A stretch of 64,000 bases of DNA from Mantamonas sphyraenae (lineage: Eukaryota; CRuMs; Mantamonadidae): positions 186,001 to 250,000 of the forward strand of contig JAPMXV010000037.1 in NCBI GenBank assembly GCA_026936335.1, read 5' to 3'. The translations under genes were made by a program, and so were the position numbers. The notes beneath the pieces are model-generated. The model was not told where the DNA came from. It worked only from the letters and a program-made list of their open reading frames with translations, and searched no databases. Shown here one piece after another: positions 22,454 to 35,934 of the stretch (within the stretch, counting starts at the first letter, position 1; each line of letters starts with the position of its first letter).

Positions 22454-23682
22454 ACATTCCACTTCCAAATGCCTCGCCTTGGCCATGACAGCCTCCATAT
22501 CCAGGTACCCGCCCTGGATCCGTCGATTGCCGCTGAATTCGGTGCGGCCGTGCAGCACACGCCAGTTGTTGGTCAGCAGAAGGGTGCCTGGTTGCAATGC
22601 AAATCGTACCTCGTTCTCGGGGGCGTAGATGTTGGCCCCCAGCTGGGCCCATGCGTCGTAGAATTCGTCCTGCAGAGTGTGGTCCACGTGCAGCCAGCTG
22701 CGATCGTTGTTGTTGAAGCGGATATGGTAAAGGTTGCCCGTGACCGAGTCGGATTTCAGCACGCTGTCCTCCATACGCAGCTGCTTGTCCGCGTCGATGT
22801 AGTGTGCCGGAAGGTGAAGTCGCTCCAGCAGTGAGCGCACGTGTGTGGACAGTGCGTACGCTGCGTGGAACCCATCCCCAATGGTGGAATCGCCTCCTTC
22901 GCACTCGCGTTTCACACAGTGGAACATCTGAAATCCCGCCGGGTCGTGGCAATAGGTTCCGTCTGTGTGCAGCGGCAGCGCTTCCTCGCTGTACGCACTG
23001 TCCTGGATGCTTCCGTCTGCACCAAACTCCCACCGTGTGCCAAACATGCTTGCGCGTCCATACCCTGCCAATCGCACGGCCAGCTTGTCCACCGCCTCCA
23101 GACTCGTGGGCGTGTCTTCCACCAGAAGGAACCCACGCGCAAACAGCAACTGCAGCGCCTCACGCAGCTGTGTGTCGTCCACATCCTCCTCTTCACAAAG
23201 TTTTGGGTACGCCACCTGAGGTAGCCCCATGTTCGACAGGCGCTCTGCATCCCACGTGTGGGCCTCGGACACGCTGGGACCCTGCGCACGTCGCACGAGC
23301 CCTGCAGGTTGCACGCATGCGTCTCGGTGAAGCTGTGGCTTGGACGACAGGCGAGAAAGCGGATACTGTGTCACGTGGCCGTCCTGCCACTCCAACCGAA
23401 GCGTGCTGCCGTCGTGGTCCACGTTCAACAAGGCCAGCTCCCCTTGCTCCTCCTGCGCCTTGAGCTGATGGAAAGCAACAAAGGCAATGTGGAGAGGGAG
23501 TCAGCGAGGCATGGGAGCAAACATGGAAAGCACGGTTGCACACTCACATGAAACGTGTCCACCTTGCGCTGCGAGGTGATTCCATCCCAGCAATCTGCAC
23601 ACTCGCAGTGATCGCGCAGCCATAGATTGCTCCATGTGTTGTTGTGCACACGCAACTTGTTGCGGTTCACTCTTCTCAGCAT
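22445..23682 (-). CDS. TMLHE: Trimethyllysine dioxygenase-like Fe(II)/2-oxoglutarate enzyme
   Basis: Exons 23548-23682 and 22445-23464 (83-base intron), 384 aa. The N-terminal zinc module is visible (NLWLRDHCECADCW). The double-stranded beta-helix holds the iron ligands HTD (in PLHTDGTYC) and His in NWRVLHGRTEF. GFQMFHCVK, GDGFHAAYAL and the GGYLDMEAV end resemble trimethyllysine hydroxylase more than butyrobetaine hydroxylase. It would convert N6-trimethyllysine to 3-hydroxy-trimethyllysine, the first step of carnitine synthesis, normally mitochondrial. A targeting peptide is not evident; a further upstream exon is possible. Divergent from the TsaE gene with only 41 bases between starts. Confidence 0.85.
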
Positions 23683-23723
23683 GTGTGATTGCAGCGTTGC
23701 CCTGGTGGATCCAGCGCAGAAAA
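23683..23723. promoter_or_regulatory. 41-base divergent promoter interval
   Basis: Space between the dioxygenase start codon and the TsaE-like start codon; the shortest divergent gap in the window. No recognisable motif. Transcription must start within the neighbouring coding or leader sequence unless one start codon is misplaced. Confidence 0.3.
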
Positions 23724-24435
23724 ATGACCTCCTCGTCCATCCTGTGTCCCCATCCGGCGGCCACTCGACGTGCAGCCACCCATCTCGCGCATGCTGTCCT
23801 CTCCCAATTCCCCACCCCTGTGCTTCTCCTTCTTGATGGGTATGAACGTGTGTGTGTGTGTGTGTGTGTGTGGGTGGCGTGGCGTTGGCTGATCACTCAC
23901 ACCGGCAACAGGGACGTCGGCATCGGCAAGAGCGTCTTTGCACGTGCCTATATCCGCACGTTGGCCAATGACCCACACCTACTGGTCACGTCACCCACCT
24001 ATATGATCGACAATGTGTACGAGTCCACTCAGAACGGCGTCGACTTTCTGTTCGTTGCGCGTTTTCCTCGACCAACACTCCCCGTTCCCCTCCCCTTCTC
24101 CTCTGACACCTCCCACTGGTATCAGGATTCACCACTTTGACCTGTATCGATTGCGCAGGGGCGATGACATGAACCTCGTGGGTCTCCACGACGCCTTTGC
24201 CCAGCACCACACCGTCGTCGAGTGGCCCGATCGCCTCTCTGCAGACGACCTTGCATGCACAGGTCGTGGACACCTGCACGTCTCCTTTGCCCAACACCAC
24301 AGCCAGTCTGCTGGTGACAAATCCATGCACGAGGAGGACGACAACGCCTACGAGGAGAATGAGGAGGACGCGGAGGAGATTCATTCGCTTGCTCTGTCTC
24401 TCACCGTCGTCCCTCCGCTGGAACTGCCCCTGTGA
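23724..24435 (+). CDS. tsaE: TsaE-like P-loop ATPase (tRNA t6A synthesis)
   Basis: Exons 23724-23839, 23912-24049 and 24126-24435; 187 aa. TsaE is the bacterial ATPase partner of TsaD in making threonylcarbamoyl-A37 of tRNA. Motifs in order: strand VLLLLDGDVGIGKS (Walker A in place of GDLGAGKT), TSPTY switch, HHFDLYRL, GLHDAF and VVEWPDRL, all diagnostic. An acidic tail follows. The N-terminus is Ser/Ala/Arg-containing and could target mitochondria. Intron 1 is a (TG)n-containing 72-mer; intron 2 uses an unusual GTTCGT donor, chosen because it alone gives the correct phase into IHHFDLYRL. The stop is 19 bases from that of the convergent cyclase gene. Confidence 0.8.
23848..23873. repeat. (TG)n microsatellite in TsaE intron 1
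   Basis: Uninterrupted TG run starting eight bases after the GTATGA donor. Confidence 0.95.
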
Positions 24436-24454
24436 GACCTCAACCGACACCAAA

Positions 24455-27400
24455 CTACAGATTCAAACTGTTGAGGGCTTGGTCGTGCATGCGCTCCTTC
24501 TGTCCCCGCTCCAGCTTTTCCAGACGCTTGGCAGGGTTGAAATCCGAGTGTGCACGTTCCACATGCTGCCGCAGAGCCCATCCGATGCCCACCTTGCGCA
24601 GGAGGGGTTTGGACCGGTCCATGGCCGTCTGTGCCTCCTCTTGCGACAGGCAGAATTGCGAGCGGTCGTGGATGATCAGGGCCTGGTCCGTGAGCAGTCC
24701 CAGCTGCGCAGCCATCTTTTCCGCCTCCAACATGAGTTCGTTGCATCGGTCGTACTCGTTTTCCATGAAGAGGATACATGCGCGCCACTGCTTGAGACGT
24801 GCCTTGACGCAAGCAAACGTGTGCGAATACTTCTCCAGCAGGGGCAAGCTGCGCTCCAGCACCTCAGTGACCACCTCCACATTCAACCACAGGCCGTCTG
24901 TCTCGCCGTTCCTCTTTTTGGCTTCGCCCATAAACAGGGCGTCGTTCAGCTTCACCGGCAGCTGCACAAACGCGCTGTATGCGTAGAACGACATAAACGT
25001 TGTCGGCTTGTCCACCTTTTCCAGCAGCTCCATGCCACGTCGCACGTACTGCAAACTCTCCGCAAAGTTGCCCGTGCGGTAGGCCAGCACCCCCTGTGCT
25101 GCGTGTTTGTTCAGCATGGTCGACAAATCCATCTCCTCCAGCCATCCCTCCGGCTTGCTGCGTTCAATCTTATCCAGCGTGGCAAACATGGCCTCTGCCT
25201 GGCTCTCCTGGCCCATTTCCAGGTAGTTGCGAGCCTGGCACACGAGTGCACTTGTGCCCAGCTGCCAATCGCCACGGTCGTGGCACTCAGGTACGCCTGT
25301 GTTGTCAGCACGACGCTGTGTTCCAGCTGCCCCTGCAGGTAGTACACGGTGCCCAACACGAGACAGGCCTCCTCGCACACACGTCGGTCGCCCAGCTGAG
25401 TGGCGTGCTCGATGGCGGTTTGGAACCAACGCACCGCAGAGTGCCATTCGCAGCTGCCGGAATAATACAGACCGATGCAGAACGACACACGCACCAACGC
25501 ACGCGCATCCAATTCTTCGTCCTCGTTGTCCAGCCACGATTGCACCTGTTCCACCAGCTTTTCTCCATTCTTGAAGTTCTTGTTGATCCCGTTGGCCAAC
25601 ACCAGGTACCCCTGCACCTCCAGGAACATGTCCCAATTCATGGCCTGCTCCGCCAGCTTCTGTGCCTGCAGGAAGCAGTACGAACACATCAGCCGGTCGC
25701 ACGCGTAGTATTTGATCTGACCCAGGTTCACCATGCACCGGAACGCATTCTCCAGCTTCACCTTGCTGTTCCCTGCTCCTCCTTTGCGCGTCGATCGCCC
25801 AAGCGAACCTACACCCTCCGATTGACTCATTCCTGCCGATCCTCCCATGCCTCCTCCGCCACTCTCCAGCTGCATGCTTCGGATCGAGTCTCGCTGCTTC
25901 TTGCGCAGGTTCTGCTTCATCAGCAGCTGTACACTCTTGCCCACGGCGCTGGCCGATGGTACGTCATGGCCCAGCAGACGAAGCGCGGTCTCCAGCGCCT
26001 TGCTGGCCTCGCCCAGGTTGCCCCGATTGAACTCGTTTTCGCCGATCTTCCGGTACCACACTGCCACCTGTTGCTGTTCCTCTTGGTACTCTTTGTTCTC
26101 ATCCGCCGTCAGTTCAGCGCTCACTTGCACCGCCTCGCGGAAGTAGTCCACTGCCTCGTCGCAGGCCATGTTGGCTTGCGCCGCATTGCCTGCCAGATTC
26201 AGATACACCAGCATTTTGCCCATCATTTCCGCCTTGCGCAGGTGGTGCACCAGCGTGGGCACAAGCACCTCCACGTTGTTCTCCGTCAGCCTCTCTTCGT
26301 ACCACAGCGCAACGCGACGGTGCAGCGTGCGCCGTTGCGAAAACAACATCAGGTTGTACACCACATCGACTGTGTCCTCGTTGCAGAACGAAAACACCTG
26401 CTTCGTCATCAACTTCACCTGCGGTGCACGCACCGCAAGTGCACCGCTGCGGTGTCGAGCTCGTCCACCGCCGCCGCCTGAGGAGGAGGACGCCGACGAC
26501 GAGGACGACTCCCCGTCTTCCCCGTCCTCGTTCTCTCCCTCAAACACAGCTCGCTTGCGCAGGATGCCCATGGTCGTCAGTGTGTTCAGATGCTCTTCCA
26601 GGTGCTCCTTTTCGCTTTCGATGGCAAACACATCGTGCAGGAGCGCTTCGGAAAAGGTGAACCCAATCACAGAGGCGCTCTTGAGCACAAACTGCTGCGA
26701 AGGCGTCAACTTGTCCACATTGGCAGCAATGATGCCTTTGAGGGTGTCTGGCAATGCCACCTGGCCCAGACGGCCTTCAAACACCTCGGAAACCTGACAG
26801 CGCGAGCAATCTTCGGTGATTTCAATCATGGCGTTGCTGTGCATGCTCTCCAGCAGCTCCATGGCAAAGAACGGGTTGCCGCCACTGCGAGACAACAGCA
26901 GGTCGACCAGCTCGGCGTCCACGGTGTCCACGCCCATGTGTTGGGTGGCCAATGCTCGCAGCTCCTCCTCGTTGAGACCACGCATGCTGATGCGCACACA
27001 ATCGTCCTCCACTTCCTCCATGGCACTCACAAGCTGTTCCACAGACCCTTCGCCTGGCTTGTGCGACAGTAGCAGCACAATCGGCAGTTGTTCGAGGTGG
27101 TTTGTAATCAGGCTTGCCAGCAGCGCCTCGGACGACGAGTCCAGCGTGTGCACGTCGTCCATCACAATGACCAACGGCTGTTTCTCAGCAACCGCTTGGA
27201 TGATGGCCAACAGAAGGATGCGTGTGTTGTCTGCACGCGCCTGCGGACTCATCGACTGCGTGGCTTGGGTCTCGGGCAGCTGCAGAGAGAGGAAGAGGTC
27301 CAACAGGGGCAGCAAGTCGGCCACTTCAGGCCCCAGGGCCTCTTCACAAAAGGACAACACAGCTTGGCTGTTTGTTTCCTCGTCTGCATCCTCCTGCACA

Positions 27401-29729
27401 CCCAACATGGCAGCGACAATGCTGTACCATGCGGCGTACGAGGCCTGCTCGCTGCTGTCTGCCTCGTGCCTGTTGCTTTTGTACACGGCGAGCCATCCCT
27501 TTCGCTCGCACAGGTGGGCACACCTGTCCAGCAGTCTGCTCTTGCCTATGCTTCCCTCGCCACTGACAATCACCACGCGTCCGTGGGCCTCGTCAGACTC
27601 GCTGATGTGCAGCATGCACGAGGTGACCAGATCCACCTCGTCCTGGCGTCCAATGAATTGGGTGTTGCTTGTGAGCAGTCGCATGGCATACTTTGTGGAC
27701 GGATGCTCCTCGTCCCGCTCTTGCAGCGGCTTGTACACGTCGACCATGCTGCTCTTGCCCTTGACCTTGATGCTGTCCAGGTACTCAAACGCATGTGTGT
27801 TCTGGCACGCCGTGAACGTGGGCGTGTCGTTGAGCACGTCGCCGTTTGCAGCCACCATCAAGCGTGCGCTGAGATTGACCACATCGCCGACCAACGCGTA
27901 CTCGCACCGTTCGTTCGAACCCACGGCGCCGCAGAAGGCCGTGCCCGTGGTGACACCGATGCTGTTGCTCTGCTTCATGCCAATCAGTTCGTTGTGGATG
28001 CGCAGCGCGGCACGCAGCGAGCGTGCAGGGTCATCCTGATGCACAAACGGTGGCAAGCCCCACGCAGCCACAAGCACACATCCCTTGTCATCCATCATAA
28101 ACTGCCTCACTGTTCCCTCCAAATCGTACACGGCCGTCTGCATGGCCACCATGGCCTGTTGCACCGCCTCCAAATCTGCACCGTCGTCGTCTCCGTCCAC
28201 CTTGACGTCGTGCAGGTTGACAAACAGCACACTGACCCGTCGCAGCTCACCCATCCAACCCGTCTGGCCCGAATCCAGACGTGACGTCACCACTGCGGGC
28301 ACATACGCACGCAACGCCACTTCCATGTCGAAACTGGGCTCCACAGACTTGTCTGGAGGCTGCGGCAGCGGGTCGGTGATGCGCAGCAGCTTGTGCACCT
28401 GTTTGTACTCGGCGTCGTCGATGAAAATGCACTGGGCTTCCACACGCTCATTGACGAGTGCCATGGCGGCATCACTGAGCACCACGTCGCCACGTGCGGC
28501 GTTGCGTTCGGCCGCAGCGACAGCCTGCAAGGGTTCGCCTGCCACCAGGTACTCCCATCGATCCTGGATGCCACCGACGTGCAAGGCATGCATGGTGCCT
28601 GCAGAAATGCCGATGTGCAGGGAAAGTTGAAAGTCGCCTGCGTTGAAGCCGTTGAGGCCGCCAATGATGGCAGAGGCACACTGCAGCGCCAGCATCGTCA
28701 CGTGGCTCTGGTCCACCACCTTTTTGTTCTCCACCGCCCACGTCACCAGCACCGCGTCGCCGGCAAACTTGACAATGTCGCCTCCGTGCTCCTTCACCAA
28801 GGTGATCATTTTGCCGAAAAACGCGTTGAGGTAGCCGCTGAGCTGTTCCATGCCCTCGGGACCTGCTTTGCACAGCGCCTCCGTCATCGGCGTGAACCCG
28901 GAAATGTCTGCAAACATGACTGCGCCCTCAAAGGAGGTGCACTCGGCCCTCGACGGCCGCTGGCTGTCTGCTTTGAAGCGTTGCAGGAGTGTGGCCGGCA
29001 CATAAGCGGCAAGCGCCGCAAGCCGCTCCGCTTCGTGCGTCTGCACCTGCTGTGCGCTCGCCTGCTTCTTCTTCATTTTGTTGTACGCATTCAACTGTGG
29101 GTAGGTGGATGCATCGCGAGGAACACGCGGGTCAGGAGAGGCACACACACGGGAGAGGGCCGGGATCTTTTGGCAGTCTGGAACGGGGGGCAAGGCTGGC
29201 ACAAATTCGCCCTTGCGTTCCACCCCACGCAAGGCACAGAGAGAGAGAGTGAGAGAGGGAGAGAGAGACGTACCGTGGAGGTGCCCTGTTGCCACTGTCG
29301 GATCACACTCAACCAGTCGACCATTTCCTGCGGCGATGGGGCAGAAAGGTAGTACTGACGCTCCTCCGTCTTGAGGTGAAAGAGATGCAGCTTGCCCATG
29401 GCTTCTTCGGGCGGCACAATGTCTGCCTGGGACACGTCAGCCAAGGCAATGAAGCCCAGGGGCTGCGAATCCACCTCCTCTCCCTTCTTGGCGTAGTAGA
29501 AGAGGAACCCGTCGCGAAAGATGAACCAGCGCCGCTTCCAGTTCTTGCGCTTGGCTCCTCGTTTCGTCAGGAAGCCCTGCATCTGTGTGGTCGCCACACG
29601 CTTGGCGCGCAGAGAGAACACACGGTCGCTCGTCCCCAGACTGTTGATGGATCGCGAAGACGAGGACATCGTCGTGTTGGCCGAGCACGGGAGCAAAGCA
29701 CAGGCTCTGGCTGATGCCATCATCGTCAT
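24455..29729 (-). CDS. ADCY10: Soluble adenylyl cyclase-like protein with N-terminal PH domain (one frame break)
   Basis: Exon 1 29274-29729 encodes a PH domain (MQGFLTKRGAKRKNWKRRWF ... QEMVDWLSVIRQW). After a 179-base intron, exon 2 (24455-29094) encodes two class III cyclase domains. The first has the metal site FADISGFT and GDIVKFAGDA; the second is degenerate (LFVNLHD), as in ADCY10. A STAND ATPase follows (Walker A SGEGSIGKS, Walker B LVIVMDDVH), then ~700 helical TPR-like residues. About 1,698 aa versus 1,610 for human ADCY10, which has no PH domain. One base appears missing near 25276 (LSAT to DRGDWQLG). Start between 29669 and 29729 is uncertain. Likely makes cAMP; the PH domain suggests membrane recruitment. 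Confidence 0.88.
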
Positions 29730-29853
29730 GGAGGTTGTCCACGATGGGTCATGTGAGGGCCTGTGTCTGTGTCTGTGTGCGTGTGTGTGTTGCTTGCCCT
29801 GTGCAAAAGGTGTGCTGCAGCCGATGCGCGCGATCAGCCAAACCCATTCAAAA

Positions 29854-31888
<2,035 letters not shown>

Positions 31889-32366
31889 GTGCAGCATGGC
31901 ACAGGTGAGTGAGGGCGGGGCGGAGAGGAGCATCTGAACGGCAGGCCTGCGATGTCGCGGGCCACTGAGTGCTGCCGGGTGTGCCTTGCGTGAGCCCACC
32001 TCACTCTGGAGAGCTGTCCCACCTGCAGCGGCGTACAAGGCAGCTGTGGAAAGACAGGAAAATGCACTGGCAGTGTTTACTCTCGTACTCTCTTTCTCTA
32101 TCTTACTCTCTTGCTCCAGCATGTTGGTTTCCGTCTTGTGCGTGCTGGGAAAGTTGCCGGATGCGCACCTGCCATTCCAACACAAGTCACTCACCAATGG
32201 TAACCAAGGGGCGTGATGTGTGGGGAATGACGACGCGGGATGGGATGGTGCAGGTGGTTGGAAAGCTGACACGCTGAATTTGGCTGGTGGTCTACTGCGG
32301 GGGCGGACCGCGTGCATCGCGCAGTTTGCACGGTCGGTGACGCCCGGTCTTGCCAGCGGTCGAAGA
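31889..32366. other. Tubulin 3' flank and upstream region of dioxygenase; no gene seen
   Basis: 31889-32142 belongs to the inverted repeat. 32143-32366 is unique and contains in-frame sequence upstream of the dioxygenase ATG (RTACIAQFARSVTPGL), which could be a longer leader if an upstream exon supplies a start codon. No other supportable gene. Confidence 0.5.
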
Positions 32367-33941
32367 ATGGTGGGCATGACAGGTCGCCAGGGTGGAGTGG
32401 AGGCCGTGTGTGGTGTGTCGATGGTAGGTGGGGTTGGGACAAGGGCGCAGGCGGGCTGAGTCCGTTTAGCCTCGGGCAAACTTGCTGACACACGCACCCT
32501 CCGAGCAGGCCGTGCGCGGCTATCAGGCGCAGGTGGACCCTGCCACAAGCCCTGCAGGTGTGCATAGCAGTGCAGGAGATGGAGTCACCGACGTTGCGTA
32601 CTTTAAGGACAGCGAAAAGACGCTGGCAGTCGTTTGGGGCGACGGGTGCGTTTTTCGGGATGTTTCTGCCGAGTTCCATGCCTCTCGACGTCTGCTGACC
32701 TCCTGTTTGTGCCGCCGGTGTGCCGGTTGCGTGTGTGTGCCCTTCCCACCTGCTCAGACATCAGTCTTCGTATCATTATATGTGGCTGCGTGACAACTGC
32801 AAGTGCCCCAAGTGTGTGCACCAGTCCTCCGGCCAAAAGCTGGTCACCATCTTGCACATTCCCGAGGACGTGGCGGCCACGCAGGTGTCCCAAGAAAACG
32901 TGAGTGTGCCACAGTGGACCGGAAACATGTTGTGTGTGAGCACTGGTTGGACTGACATGTGTGGATCATCGCCAGGGCGAATTTGTGGTGCGCTGGAACG
33001 ACGACGGAGCTCACGAGAGCAGGTACAGCACAGAGTGGTTGCGTGAGCATTGTTACTCGAACAAGTCGCGCAGTGAGCGTGCGTTGAACGAGTACAAGAG
33101 TGTGGCGCTGTGGGATGCGCAGGCGTACAACATGAGTTCGGAGCCGGAGCTGAGCTACCACGAGGTGATTGCGGACGAGGAGGGCATGTACAAGCTCATC
33201 CGACAGGTGAAGCGCTTTGGCTTGTGTTTCCTCACGGATGTGCCCAAGAAGAAGGGCGAAGTGGGACGGTTTGCACAGCACATGGCGTACATTCGCAACA
33301 CCCGATACGGCGAGGTGTGGGATCTGATTTCCGTGCCCGAGGCAGACAACGTGGCATACACCGACCTTGCCCTTTTGTTCCACCAGGACCTGCTGTACTA
33401 CGAGAGCACGCCTGGGGTGCAGCTGCTTCACTCGCTGGTGTTTGACGATGCCATCGAGGGCGGGTACACCACGTTTCTGGACGGCTTCAAGGTGGCCGTG
33501 GAACTCAGCAAGCTGGATCCGCGTGCCTACGATGTGCTCACGCGTGTGCCTCTGACCTACCAGTATCGCAGCAAGGATGCGCATCTGGTGTACAAGCGGC
33601 CGGTGCTGCGCACCAACGAGTTGACAGGCATGCTGGAGCAGATCAACTACAGTCCACAGTACCAAGGGCCGTTGGATGTACCGGAGGAGAATGTGGAAGA
33701 GGTGTACTCTGCGTTCCGCGCGTTTTCAGCAGTGTGTGCGGATCCGTCGCTGATCTACCAGCGGCGCATGACTCCCGGCACCATGGCCATCTTCAACAAC
33801 AGGCGCATTCTGCACGGACGCACGGGCTTCAACTCGCACCAGGGCAACCGCCACTTCCAGGGCACATACGTGGAGTGGGACGAGTTTGAGAGCATTTACC
33901 GTGTGCTTTCGCGTCGCTACGAGGTCGAGGCATCGTTGTAG
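32367..33941 (+). CDS. BBOX1: Gamma-butyrobetaine dioxygenase-like Fe(II)/2-oxoglutarate enzyme
   Basis: Exons 32367-32423, 32509-32645, 32758-32899 and 32976-33941; 433 aa. The zinc module reads YMWLRDNCKCPKC. The catalytic barrel has iron ligands HQD (LFHQDLLYYESTPGVQLLHSL) and His in NNRRILHGRTGF. PGVQLLH and the GTYVEWDEF end are characteristic of butyrobetaine hydroxylase, which makes carnitine from butyrobetaine. An HQD triad instead of HTD is a mild variation that keeps both ligands. Exon 1 encodes MVGMTGRQGGVEAVCGVSM, perhaps a targeting peptide. The CDS overlaps the 3' end of the convergent SET gene by 25 bases. Confidence 0.85.
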
Positions 33942-35889
33942 GGATGGCGTGCAAACATGGTGTCGTGAAGATCGCCCGCGGCGCGAGTGTGCACGTCGGG
34001 ACTGTGTTGCAGTTGTTGGAGAAGTGTGTCGGCGCGATCGAGGTTGTCCTTGAGGACGGCGCGTTCGCTGATGACGACGCGAAGGTGGTTGATGGCCTGA
34101 ATGTACGGCAGGGCCAACGCTGCATGTTTGGGATTGTCCCCTTGGGCATTCTTGCTGGTGCGAAGGAGGTCTTGCAGCTCGGTCAGCAGCTGGTAGTTGC
34201 TGGTCACCGTGCCCGGGTAGCGTGCGAGCAAGCCCATGCAAGTCTCCTTGATGCTACGGTACATCTCGTACTCGACAAAGTCACTGCATGGCGAGGTCTC
34301 ACCGCCTGCAGGCAGGGAGTCCAACTCCTTGGCGCTGGCGAGCTGCACCCGCAGGAACATGAGCAGGCGTTCGTCAAAGGCGTTGCGCATGAGGTAGAAC
34401 GAGTTGCTGGCTGCGTTGAATCCGTGCGGCTCCAACCGTTGCATGCGCTTTCTGTACAAGGGGTCCTCCTTGTTGAGGCCGATAGTGATGGGCACGGATT
34501 CGTACGGGCTGTTGTCGACTGGAGGTGTTTTGGATGTGGTTTGGGGGGGGGGACGGAGTGAGACGACGACCAACATGATTGGAGTGCACCACACACTGTT
34601 TGTGAGAGGCGAGGGGAACACGTACACGTGAGACCAAACTTGCGCATATAAGAGGCGTTGGGCAGGGCATGAAAGTTGAGGGTGAGGGTGTCACCTGGAC
34701 GATACTGGCGTGCGGCGTGGACGTCGAGGTGGGTGTGATTGAAGGACCATGTGTGCAAGGGCACCAATGGGTCCTGGCGAAAGTAGTCGACAAACGGGGC
34801 AAGGAGCATCTGACGACGCAGGGCGTTTGGTTGGCCCGGCAATGTTCGCACCATGAGACGAGAGTGTACAATGCAACTCGCACGCAGCCACTTGTCCAGT
34901 GTAAAGAAGCCCGGGCGGTCGATGTGACGACTCCACCGTTGCCAAAAGGTGTTGTTGGGACCAAAGAAGACGGCGTGGACGGCCATGTTCCACTGGATGT
35001 CCGCGTTGATGACATACTGTGCCTGGGATCCAGCAAGCTGATGAAGGTCTTCGATGCGGTGGCATGCCCCATTGGGCGGCGACGTGGGCAATGTGTTGAT
35101 CCACGGCATCCAGGGCGACTCGGTGCTGTTGTACGTCTCCAACACCAGCAGCAGCGTCAGAAGATCGGCCTGTTCCGGAATGATGATGTCTGCACGAGTG
35201 TCATCGCCGTCGTGGTTGTCTCCCGTGTCCAAGTGGGCACCCTCCACAAACCGTTCCACCAGCGGGTTGAGTTGCATGGCCGACCAGGCGGGCAGGAGGA
35301 GGGAGTTGGGCAGGCTCAGCAGCAACTCGCCCTCACTCACGGCCTCGGTGGCCACCCACTTGAGACCATAGATGTGGTTTTGCAGGCGCAATGCCATGTG
35401 TGGGTGTCTGTACATCCCATGGGCGTCACCCCAGTGCCACAGGTCGCGCACGAGGTTCTGCATGGGAAAGTCGAGTGGGGCCGCCGAATGGTCCAGCGGC
35501 TCCGCGTCCCCGGCCTTGCTGGACTCTCGCGGTTTGCCCTCGGTGTCCAGTTGTGGCGGGGTGGTGGACAACATGTTGTGTACGTTGTCTTCCAGGGTGT
35601 GGGGCCTGTCCAATGCCACGTACTGGTCCTCAAAGGTGACTGGAAACGGGGCGAAGCGAGACCTGCCAGGAAGGGTGTCTCGCACAAGCACCGGCGCCAC
35701 GTCACGTCGCTCTGTGGTGAAGGGACGGTACGCATGCACAGTGGGCATCACCCACAATGGACCACAGTCGTTCAACAGGAGCAAGCAGCATGGCAATAGG
35801 AACAGCACCCGCCAGCAGCGCAGGGACGACGTGCAACAAGGGACGGCAGCAGCGACAGGCGACGTGGGCATTTGGGTTGGCATGAACAT
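33917..35889 (-). CDS. SET-domain protein (SETD3/Rubisco-LSMT-like) with hydrophobic leader
   Basis: Exons 34626-35889 and 33917-34518 (107-base intron, GTACGT...CTCCAG); 621 aa. Residues ~27-45 ([16 protein letters not shown]) form a signal or anchor helix. The SET core follows: [37 protein letters not shown], then the insert, [25 protein letters not shown] (NHxx-type motif) and [16 protein letters not shown], where family members have a Tyr-Gly-Phe end. The Rubisco-LSMT-type C-terminal helical domain completes it. Several N-x-S/T sequons (NST, NNT, NHT, NAS) would be glycosylatable if secretory. Substrate unknown; a methyltransferase activity is inferred from fold. Confidence 0.8.
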
Positions 35890-35934
35890 CGGGTGCACGT
35901 GTATTCCTATTTGTTGTCCTTCACAACACCAATC

